Assembly (NCBI GenBank): GCA_030623665.1
Contig: JAUXLO010000135.1
Span: 1-5,431, forward strand
Direction of reading: 5' to 3'
Source: Planctomycetota bacterium
Lineage (GTDB): Bacteria; Planctomycetota; Brocadiia; Brocadiales; Bathyanammoxibiaceae
DNA: 5,431 nt
This document shows, in pieces, positions 1 through 5,280 of this stretch. Each line of letters begins with the position of its first letter. Positions within the stretch are counted from its first letter, which is position 1. The notes under the pieces were generated by a model. It saw only the letters and a program-made list of their open reading frames with translations. It had not been told where the DNA came from and searched no databases. The translations under genes were made by a program, and so were the position numbers.

Positions 1-68
1 CCTTTAAAAGGCGTTTTCTTGGAGTCAAACTCAAGGACAGCTATACAACATATAGTATCTATAATAGG

Positions 69-122
69 ACATTCTTTCTGCCAAACTACAACATTCTTTC
101 TGCCAAACTACACCAAACTACA
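69..122. repeat. 22-bp perfect tandem repeat plus partial third copy
   Basis: Bases 69-90 and 91-112 are identical 22-mers in direct tandem, beginning ACATTCTTTC and ending CCAAACTACA. The last ten bases (CCAAACTACA) occur a third time at 113-122, so the array is two full units and one truncated unit. It lies in the non-coding leader, about 40 bp upstream of the promoter candidate at 160-189. A small open frame crosses it but does not look like a protein. It could be a regulator-binding array or simply slippage-generated DNA; the sequence does not decide between these. Confidence 0.9.
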
Positions 123-149
123 CTTGTTTTCACTCTTAGATCTTCCGGG

Positions 150-175
150 GTCTTTTCCTTTGACAAAGGTCTTTT
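150..175. promoter_or_regulatory. Palindrome with flanking direct repeats over the -35 box (possible operator)
   Basis: Bases 157-169 form the perfect interrupted palindrome CCTTTG-A-CAAAGG, which contains the whole TTGACA -35 element. The heptamer GTCTTTT lies immediately to the left (150-156) and again at the right end (169-175), 19 bp apart or nearly two helical turns. A repressor bound here would block the -35 region. A related short palindrome, CCTTT-A-AAAGG, occupies bases 1-11. The operator role is inferred from geometry only and no regulator is recognisable in the window. Confidence 0.35.
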
Positions 176-189
176 ACCTCACATATAAT
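160..189 (+). promoter_or_regulatory. Sigma70-type promoter (TTGACA-18-TATAAT)
   Basis: A perfect -35 hexamer TTGACA at 160-165 is followed, after an 18-bp spacer, by a perfect -10 hexamer TATAAT at 184-189. Reading the -10 as ATATAA at 183-188 would give 17 bp. The expected transcription start is about base 196, a few bases after the first ATG (191) of the amidase gene. Either translation starts further downstream or another promoter serves that ATG. It is the best candidate for driving the amidase-nfi-archaemetzincin-DUF192 unit. This is a consensus match only; no transcript evidence is available here. Confidence 0.6.
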
Positions 190-190
190 A

Positions 191-943
191 ATGCCCAAAG
201 ATGGTTTTCTAGGGGTGGCTGTTAGTGAGGGGCGCAAAATAGCGAAATTGGTCAGGCTTCCTTACATACGTTCGCTCTGGTATTCCTTCCGGCGGTCCTT
301 CCGGTGGCACCCGTTCTTATCCTCCCAAATAGGCCCCCTTCCAGTCTTTCTTATAATTATTATTGTGGTGATGGTGGGTCTTGCTGCAGGGCTTCCGCTG
401 GCGCTGCTTTGGAAGGGAACCCCGGACGTTGATATAGGGACCCTCTGCCGGGTAGATGTTACCGAGAGCGACTGGAGGTACATAGTTATCCACCACAGTG
501 CCACACATGAGGGCGCAGCCAGTGCCTTTGACGATTATCACAGGAATAAAAGGGGCTGGAGGAACGGCCTGGGTTATCACTTTGTTATAGGTAATGGGAC
601 GCAGTCCGGAGACGGAGAGATCGAGGTGGGTAGGCGGTGGAAGAGGCAGCTAAACGGGGCCCATGCCGGTGACGCCTACTTCAATCGTATGGGCATTGGC
701 ATTTGTCTTGTAGGAGACTTCGAAGAAGGCGAAGGACCTACCGGGAGGCAATTCGAATCACTGGAGAGAATTATCCGTTACCTCTCCGGGCGATACGATA
801 TACCTCTTTCGAGGATAATCATGCACAAAGAGATAATGGAGAACCACACGGCCTGTCCGGGGAAAAACTTTCCGCATGAGGAACTAAGGCATCGCTTAAG
901 GGATTTTTTGGCCTCAAACGATGTCACAAGCGAGCAGGCGTAG
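191..943 (+). CDS. Membrane-anchored PGRP/Amidase_2 N-acetylmuramoyl-L-alanine amidase
   Basis: Probable zinc amidase that cleaves the bond between N-acetylmuramic acid and L-Ala of peptidoglycan, acting outside the cytoplasmic membrane. From the first ATG it has 250 residues. A basic N-terminal stretch (R33, R34, R37) is followed by one membrane segment at about 51-73, rich in Ile, Val and Leu, which predicts a type II (N-in, C-out) anchor. The PGRP domain fills about 95-240. Zinc ligands by family pattern are H101 (in IHHSAT), H212 (in MHKE) and C222 (in TACPG), and Y129 in GYHF is the conserved catalytic-site tyrosine. The AHAG and GICLVGDF blocks (157-177) are also typical. The start is uncertain: a strong promoter overlaps ATG 191, and in-frame GTG 215 or TTG 248 would still keep the membrane segment. 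AGGGG at 211-215 is too close to GTG 215, and GTGAGGGG at 225-232 is rather far from TTG 248, so no ribosome site settles it. The nfi gene begins 18 bp downstream. Family call is firm; exact substrate (own wall, imported muropeptides or rival cells) is not. Confidence 0.9.
   Translation: MPKDGFLGVAVSEGRKIAKLVRLPYIRSLWYSFRRSFRWHPFLSSQIGPLPVFLIIIIVVMVGLAAGLPLALLWKGTPDVDIGTLCRVDVTESDWRYIVIHHSATHEGAASAFDDYHRNKRGWRNGLGYHFVIGNGTQSGDGEIEVGRRWKRQLNGAHAGDAYFNRMGIGICLVGDFEEGEGPTGRQFESLERIIRYLSGRYDIPLSRIIMHKEIMENHTACPGKNFPHEELRHRLRDFLASNDVTSEQA
285..308 (+). repeat. 12-bp imperfect tandem duplication inside the amidase gene
   Basis: CCTTCCGGCGGT (285-296) is followed directly by CCTTCCGGTGGC (297-308), a 10/12 match. 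It encodes part of the adjacent tetrapeptides SFRR and SFRW (residues 32-39) in the basic stretch just before the membrane segment. The doubled positive charge would strengthen N-in topology. It is probably a small slippage duplication. Confidence 0.6.
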
Positions 944-961
944 GGTTTTTGTCCACCCATT

Positions 962-1696
962 ATGAAATACAAGGAACTCCATCCATGGGATGTAAGCTAC
1001 AAGGACGCAGTCTCATTACAAGAAGAACTGAGGAGCAGCCTTGTAATACGGAATATACCCGGCCAGCCTCGAGTTATAGCCGGGGCAGATGTGGCCTATA
1101 GCAGACTCACGAACAGGGTCTATGCCGGTGTTATTACCATGGATTTCAGGAGTATGAGCGTTATAGAGGAGGCATTCGCCACCGCAGAGGCGACCTTCCC
1201 CTACATACCGGGCCTCTTGAGCTTCAGGGAGGCCCCAGTGCTCCTCAAGGCGTTCTCAGGGATAAATAAGGCGCCTGACGTCATAATGTTTGACGGCCAG
1301 GGTATTGCCCATCCCAGGGGGGTGGGGCTTGCATCCCACATGGGCCTGATCCTTGATAAACCTTCCATAGGGTGCGCCAAGAAACTGCTCCTTGGGGAAC
1401 ATAAGCCCGTGGGGGATAGAGTAGGGGCATTTTCCTATATCCTTCACAAGAGGAGGCGCATCGGTGCCGCACTTAGGACGAAAGAGGGTGTGAAACCCGT
1501 TTTTGTGTCACCCGGCCACAAGACAGACATCGCCTCGTCGATAAGGATAGTTCTTGGTAGCTGCAGGAGGTACAGGCTCCCGGAACCCACCAGAAAGGCC
1601 CACAATCTGGTTACCCTTATCAGGACGCGCGCAGAAGGTGATATGAAGGCCATTGGTTACAGAAACCGCTCTACCGTGGAGCCCCTGGGTTTGTGA
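962..1696 (+). CDS. nfi: Endonuclease V (deoxyinosine 3'-endonuclease)
   Basis: DNA repair nuclease that nicks at the second phosphodiester bond 3' of deoxyinosine, the product of adenine deamination; cytoplasmic and Mg2+-dependent. The 244 residues cover the whole family fold. Active-site residues appear in their expected places: D43 in IAGADVAYS, E90 in SFREAP, D111 in MFDGQGIAHPRG and H214 in TRKAH, nearly the numbering known for the Thermotoga maritima enzyme. The strand-separating wedge PYIP is at 80-83. Other family blocks are GLASHMG (122-128), the SIGCAKKLL stretch (135-143) and FVSPGHKTD (181-189). No good Shine-Dalgarno sequence is visible before ATG 962, but the N-terminus matches the family length, so I keep this start. 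The gene follows the amidase by 18 bp and its TGA is shared with the GTG start of the next gene. Nothing looks broken. Its place among envelope-type genes is unexpected. Confidence 0.97.
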   Translation: MKYKELHPWDVSYKDAVSLQEELRSSLVIRNIPGQPRVIAGADVAYSRLTNRVYAGVITMDFRSMSVIEEAFATAEATFPYIPGLLSFREAPVLLKAFSGINKAPDVIMFDGQGIAHPRGVGLASHMGLILDKPSIGCAKKLLLGEHKPVGDRVGAFSYILHKRRRIGAALRTKEGVKPVFVSPGHKTDIASSIRIVLGSCRRYRLPEPTRKAHNLVTLIRTRAEGDMKAIGYRNRSTVEPLGL

Positions 1697-2298
1697 TAAT
1701 GGGAATAACATTCAATATAATATCCGTCTGTATTACAGTTATGTACGCCGTTGCGGCTTACGGTAGTGAGAGCCCCAGGGTGGTGCGCCTGATAGCGGTG
1801 GGCGAGGTGCAGGAGGAACTACTTGGTGAGCTGGCGAACTCCTTGGGGAAGAAACTTGGAGTGGTTACCCAGGTGGGCCCTGGTATCGAGGCACCGCCGG
1901 AGGCCTACAACTCCAGAAGGGATCAGTATTTTTCTACGGAGATCCTCCGTGTGCTGGCCGAGATGAGACCTGGCGGCAGGCTGTACCTATTGGGGGTGAC
2001 AGAGTTAGACCTGTATGTGCCGACACTTAACTACGTCTTTGGAGAGGCCCTACCGTTTAAGAATGTGGCTGTCATCTCTCTGCGCAGACTGAGGCCGGAG
2101 TTTTACGGTGAAGATGCCGATGAGTTAATCTTATCCGAAAGGACGGTAAAGGAGGCGGTACACGAACTAGGTCACGTGTGGGGGATGAGGCACTGCCCCG
2201 ATCCACGTTGTGTGATGTTCTTTTCAAACAGCCTTGCAGATACAGACAGGAAGTCGGACGAATTTTGTACGAGATGTCGGACTGTCCTTGACAGGTGA
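1693..2298 (+). CDS. amzA: Archaemetzincin zinc metalloprotease with export-type N-terminus
   Basis: Zinc peptidase of the archaemetzincin (M54) family, best known from archaea and vertebrates and patchily found in bacteria. The signature is complete: HELGHVWGMRH at 157-167 gives zinc ligands H157, H161 and H167 and catalytic E158. The four family cysteines follow, C168, C173, C192 and C195 (CxxxxC and CxxC), which bind a second structural zinc, with the Met-turn methionine M175 between them. The family block around LDLYVPTLNYVFGEAL (105-120) is also present. The first 25 or so residues are unusual: hydrophobic, then AVAAYGSES, resembling a signal peptide although almost without N-terminal positive charge. 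This suggests export or anchoring, whereas most family members are cytosolic. The GTG start at 1693 overlaps the nfi stop as GTGA, and GGAG at 1678-1681 is a weak ribosome site; ATG 1699 is the alternative. Natural substrates of the family are poorly known. Symbol by analogy with archaeal AmzA. Confidence 0.92.
   Translation: MIMGITFNIISVCITVMYAVAAYGSESPRVVRLIAVGEVQEELLGELANSLGKKLGVVTQVGPGIEAPPEAYNSRRDQYFSTEILRVLAEMRPGGRLYLLGVTELDLYVPTLNYVFGEALPFKNVAVISLRRLRPEFYGEDADELILSERTVKEAVHELGHVWGMRHCPDPRCVMFFSNSLADTDRKSDEFCTRCRTVLDR
2293..2298 (+). promoter_or_regulatory. Shine-Dalgarno site choosing ATG 2304 for the DUF192 gene
   Basis: AGGTGA, part of the AGGAGGTGA anti-16S core, lies 5 bases before ATG 2304. 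The other possible start, GTG 2295, sits inside this motif, so the ATG is the better choice. The site overlaps the last codon and stop of the archaemetzincin gene, as expected for coupled translation. Confidence 0.6.
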
Positions 2299-2303
2299 GG
2301 AAC

Positions 2304-2744
2304 ATGACAAGTAATCTCAATAAAAGGGTATTGGTAGTATTTGCAGCAGTGCTGATAGTGCTTATTGCGTACCGCTATCTGGTTTCCGGGAATGACCTCA
2401 CAAGGATATCAGTAGGCGGTAAGGAGGTCTACGTCGAGCTGGCAGCGTCGGAGGAGAAGCGCAACCTCGGATTGCAATTCCGTACGTACCTGGAAGAGGA
2501 CCATGGCATGCTCTTTATGTTTCCTACAGAAGGGCGCCATGCCTTCTGGATGAAAGATACCCATATCCCGCTCTCGATAGCGTTTATCAAGGAGAACGGG
2601 GCTATTACGCAGATTGAGGAGATGGAACCGGATAGTCTTGAGCACCACACCTCCAGGGAAAAGGTCAAGTATGCATTAGAGATGGAAGGCGGCTGGTTTG
2701 AGCGCAACAACGTACACGCAGGGGATCCGGTGACGATACCCTAA
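2304..2744 (+). CDS. Membrane-anchored DUF192 protein
   Basis: Member of the DUF192 family (Pfam PF02643), a small compact domain of unknown biochemical function, common in bacteria and archaea and often exported. From ATG 2304 it has 146 residues: a short basic N-terminus (NLNKR), one hydrophobic segment at about 9-27 acting as an uncleaved anchor or signal, then the DUF192 domain from about 35 to the end. Family landmarks include KRNLGLQFR (52-60), HGMLFMFP (67-74), FWMKDTHIPLSIAFI (81-95), the segment with IEEMEP (105-110), and YALEMEGGWF near the C-terminus. The length is complete. The domain should face outside the cytoplasm. The open frame can be extended to GTG 2295, giving a GTGA overlap with the archaemetzincin stop, but AGGTGA five bases before ATG 2304 argues for the ATG. 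It is the last gene of the first unit; no intrinsic terminator follows it. Family call is firm, role unknown. Confidence 0.9.
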   Translation: MTSNLNKRVLVVFAAVLIVLIAYRYLVSGNDLTRISVGGKEVYVELAASEEKRNLGLQFRTYLEEDHGMLFMFPTEGRHAFWMKDTHIPLSIAFIKENGAITQIEEMEPDSLEHHTSREKVKYALEMEGGWFERNNVHAGDPVTIP

Positions 2745-2762
2745 ATATGATACTACACCCTA

Positions 2763-2791
2763 TTGACAACTACGGGTTATGCCCCTACATT
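2763..2791 (+). promoter_or_regulatory. Sigma70-type promoter candidate before the HAD-YvcK gene
   Basis: A perfect -35 hexamer TTGACA (2763-2768) is followed after exactly 17 bp by TACATT (2786-2791), which keeps the key T1, A2, A4 and T6 of the -10 consensus. Expected transcription start is about 2798, leaving a leader of roughly 48 bases before ATG 2846. It lies in the only gap above 20 bp after the first gene, so the HAD-YvcK/HAD pair is probably a separate unit or has an internal promoter. No terminator hairpin with a T-run is visible in the 101-bp gap. Confidence 0.55.
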
Positions 2792-2845
2792 ACTAGCATC
2801 GGAAAGCGGGGAAGATATTAAGGAGACGGAGTACAGGCAGGCATT

Positions 2846-4558
2846 ATGAGGATAAAGGCGATAATCTTTGACCTGGATGACACTCTTTATGACTGTACGG
2901 GTCTGTTGGTAGGGGCCTCCAGGAGACGCGCGGCCAGGGCTATGGTAGATGCCGGTCTGCCTCTTAGTGTTGAAGAGGCCTACAAGCTCCAGAATGCGGT
3001 GGCGGAAAAGTATGGCCCATCGTCTCTTGTGTTTGATGAGATAGCCAAGGAGTATGGAATGGGCCGCTCCTTGGTGGAATGCGCCCTGAAGGCGTATAAT
3101 AGCGATGAGGTCTCCGACATAGAACCCTTCCCTGATGTTGTTCCCATACTGAGGCAGCTCAGACAAGAGAAATACAAGCTGTTCCTGGTAACGATGGGGG
3201 TGCACAGGAGGCAGGAGAAGAAGCTGGAGCAACTGGGTATATCCTCCTATTTTGACGAGATAGTGATTAATGACCAGGAGGTGGGACTGCTGCTCGAGGA
3301 CTGCTTCAGTGGGCTTATCCGTAAGCACAACCTTTTACCTGATGAGGTGGCTGTAGTGGGTGATAGAGTGGGTGTGGAACTCAGGACGGCAAAGACCATG
3401 GGCATGTCTGCGGTTCAGATGCTCCATGGAAGATTCAAGGTAGAGGCGCCTCTCCGTAGCTCCGAGAAACCAGATTATAAGATAAAGCACATATATCAGC
3501 TCTCTACGATACTCGGGCTTATAAATATGGGCAAATTCCCCGACAGACTTAGAGTACTGGCGATAGGTGGGGGGACTGGTCTGCCTATAGTCCTCCAGGG
3601 CCTTAAGACCTACAGCAAGAACCTTACGGCCGTTGTCACGGTGACAGACTCCGGGCGCAGTTCGGGAATGCTCAGGGAGCAGTACGGTGTCTTGCCTCCT
3701 GGGGATGCCAGGAACTGTCTTGTGGCGCTGTCGGAGACCGACGAACAGCAGGAGGACCTCTACAAACTCTTTCAGTACAGATTCGACAGGGGCTCGCTGG
3801 AAGGGATGAGCCTGGGCAATCTCCTTATGACAGCACTTACGGACATAACGGGTTGCTTTGAGAAGGCGATTAAGAAGGCCAGTAAGATACTTGCAATAAG
3901 CGGAAAGGTTCTGCCTTCCACCCTTCAGGACACGCATATCTGCGTCGAGCTTGAGGATGGCACGGTATTGGAAGGTGAATTTAACGTACGCCAGCCTGAT
4001 AAGCCCCCTATAAAGAGGGCACTGCTTAAGTCTGATAACGTGGAGGCGCTGCCCGAGACGCTGGAAGAGATTAGAAACGCAGACATAATTGTATTAGGGC
4101 CTGGAAGCCTTTACACCAGTGTTATTCCCAACATCCTGGTAAAGGGGATCAGGGAGGCCATAAAAAACTCCGGTGCCATAAAGATATACGTATGCAATAT
4201 CGTTACACAGCCCGGCCAGACCGACAGCTACACCTCTTCCGACCATATCAAGGCCATAAACCAGCACCTGGGAGAAGGGGTGATGGACTATGTGCTGGTG
4301 AATGACAATCTGCCGCGCAAGGACATCCTGGAAAAATATGAAGAAGAAGGTGCGGTTGTTGTAAGACGCGACCCCGCTACCGACACCCTGTCTGTTGAGG
4401 TTGTGGAAGCAGACCTGGTAGAAGACCTGGATAAGGCCAGGGTCTTATGGGAGAAGCAGGATCTTCTGCGCCACGACCCGGACAAATTGGCTGACGCCAT
4501 CTGCAGGGTCTACGCCCGTATGCCCATCCATAGTCTGGCAGCAGAGAGAGTACGTTAA
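2846..4558 (+). CDS. yvcK: HAD phosphatase-like domain fused to YvcK/GlmR (CofD-like) domain
   Basis: Two-domain cytoplasmic protein of 570 residues. Residues 1 to about 225 form a HAD subfamily IA domain resembling the TIGR02253 type: motif I D9-L-D11-D12-T13, a helical C1 cap at about 15-90, motif II T116 in LVTMG, and motif IV GDRVGVE (172-178) with E178 as the second acid. The motif III lysine usually found before the CF..LI helix appears missing (GLLLEDCF, 147-154), so phosphatase activity is uncertain. Residues 235 to about 555 form a full-length YvcK domain of about 320 residues, close to Bacillus subtilis YvcK/GlmR: nucleotide-binding GGGTGLP (241-247), TDSGRSSG (267-274), LPPGDARNCLVAL (283-295), SLGNLL (322-327), LGPGSLYTS (417-425) and NIVTQPGQTDSY (451-462). 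GlmR binds UDP-GlcNAc and stimulates amino-sugar and cell-wall precursor synthesis; whether this protein does so is inference. The start is firm because an in-frame TAA at 2819-2821 precedes it with no other start codon between. ATG 3527 (M228), exactly at the domain border, could start a YvcK-only product, but I see no good ribosome site for it. A paralogous HAD gene follows 5 bp downstream. Confidence 0.93.
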   Translation: MRIKAIIFDLDDTLYDCTGLLVGASRRRAARAMVDAGLPLSVEEAYKLQNAVAEKYGPSSLVFDEIAKEYGMGRSLVECALKAYNSDEVSDIEPFPDVVPILRQLRQEKYKLFLVTMGVHRRQEKKLEQLGISSYFDEIVINDQEVGLLLEDCFSGLIRKHNLLPDEVAVVGDRVGVELRTAKTMGMSAVQMLHGRFKVEAPLRSSEKPDYKIKHIYQLSTILGLINMGKFPDRLRVLAIGGGTGLPIVLQGLKTYSKNLTAVVTVTDSGRSSGMLREQYGVLPPGDARNCLVALSETDEQQEDLYKLFQYRFDRGSLEGMSLGNLLMTALTDITGCFEKAIKKASKILAISGKVLPSTLQDTHICVELEDGTVLEGEFNVRQPDKPPIKRALLKSDNVEALPETLEEIRNADIIVLGPGSLYTSVIPNILVKGIREAIKNSGAIKIYVCNIVTQPGQTDSYTSSDHIKAINQHLGEGVMDYVLVNDNLPRKDILEKYEEEGAVVVRRDPATDTLSVEVVEADLVEDLDKARVLWEKQDLLRHDPDKLADAICRVYARMPIHSLAAERVR

Positions 4559-4563
4559 GAATT

Positions 4564-5280
4564 ATGCCACACACCTTCGAGGCCATAAAGGCCATAATCT
4601 TCGACCTTGATGATACCCTCTATGACTGCTCGGGGACGCTGGTGCGCTCCAGGAGGCTTAAGGCGGCAAGGGTCATCGCTGAGGCCGTGGGGTGTTCGGA
4701 GAAAGAGGCGGACGAGCTGCAACGTAACTTAGATGAACAAAAGACCCCCAATGGCGATCTCTACGAAACAATAGGCCGTCAATACTCCCTGCCCGTCAGC
4801 TTTCTTGAAGACATTAAAAAGGCATTTTCTGAGGTAAGTATCAGTGGGATAGAGCCTTTCGCGGGGGTAACGGACACGCTTAAGGACTTGAAAAACAGGG
4901 GGTTAGCGCTGTTTCTTGTTACTGTGGGCGAACGCGAAGAGCAGGAAAAGAAGGTGCGCGTGTTGGGGTTGGACGGGCTATTTGATGAGATAATTATCTT
5001 GGACCCAGGTACTTTTGGCTCGGAGGCCAAGAAGGTCGGCTTCAGGGAGATTTTAGATAGACATGGTCTGAGACCGGAAGAGGTGCTCTGCGCGGGTGAT
5101 AGAATGGACCGTGAACTTAAGGTGGCGAGCGAACTGGGGATTTATACGGCAATGGTGAAACACGGAAGGCACTACCAGCACTTTATCTCAGATTCTAAGG
5201 GTGGCGGGGAACCCGACATGCATATAGAGAGTGTAGCCGATTTGTCCGGCATCCTGCCTGTTAGACGGCCATCCCGATAA
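4564..5280 (+). CDS. HAD subfamily IA hydrolase, paralogue of the upstream fused HAD domain
   Basis: Predicted Mg2+-dependent phosphatase of the haloacid dehalogenase superfamily, 238 residues, cytoplasmic. Motif I is D14-L-D16-D17-T18, with D14 as nucleophile and D16 as general acid/base. A helical C1 cap covers about 20-98, motif II is T120 in LFLVTVG, candidate motif III lysines are K156 and K157, and motif IV is AGDRMDRE (177-184, acids D179 and E184). It shares the 15-residue stretch IKAIIFDLDDTLYDC exactly with the HAD half of the preceding protein, and the same block order (IEPF, LFLVT, LFDEI or YFDEI, PEEV or PDEV, GDR) throughout, so the two are duplicated copies. Unlike that copy it has no YvcK domain and keeps lysines in the motif III region. 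The start ATG lies 5 bp after the fusion gene's stop, pointing to co-transcription; AGAGAG at about 4545-4550 is a weak, distant ribosome site. Its last 20 bp overlap the convergent FabZ-like gene. Substrate unknown; subfamily IA includes phosphoglycolate, sugar-phosphate and nucleotide phosphatases. Confidence 0.9.
   Translation: MPHTFEAIKAIIFDLDDTLYDCSGTLVRSRRLKAARVIAEAVGCSEKEADELQRNLDEQKTPNGDLYETIGRQYSLPVSFLEDIKKAFSEVSISGIEPFAGVTDTLKDLKNRGLALFLVTVGEREEQEKKVRVLGLDGLFDEIIILDPGTFGSEAKKVGFREILDRHGLRPEEVLCAGDRMDRELKVASELGIYTAMVKHGRHYQHFISDSKGGGEPDMHIESVADLSGILPVRRPSR

Noticed and set aside
60..65. TATAAT hexamer that could be another -10 box
   Set aside because: No acceptable -35 hexamer is found 15-19 bp upstream, and the region is AT-rich, so a chance match is likely.
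19..225. Plus-strand open frame of 68 codons in the leader
   Set aside because: It runs through the 22-bp repeat and the promoter, overlaps the amidase gene, shows no family pattern and has low-complexity composition; best treated as non-coding.
2774..2785. GGG-TTATG-CCC mini-hairpin as a terminator after the DUF192 gene
   Set aside because: The stem is only three pairs, with no T-run after it; it also lies within the promoter spacer.
2777..3328. Minus-strand open frame of 183 codons
   Set aside because: It lies opposite the HAD domain of the fusion gene, has no recognisable motif and a composition expected of an antisense shadow.
3335..3937. Minus-strand open frame of 200 codons
   Set aside because: Antisense to the well-supported HAD/YvcK coding region, with no family pattern.
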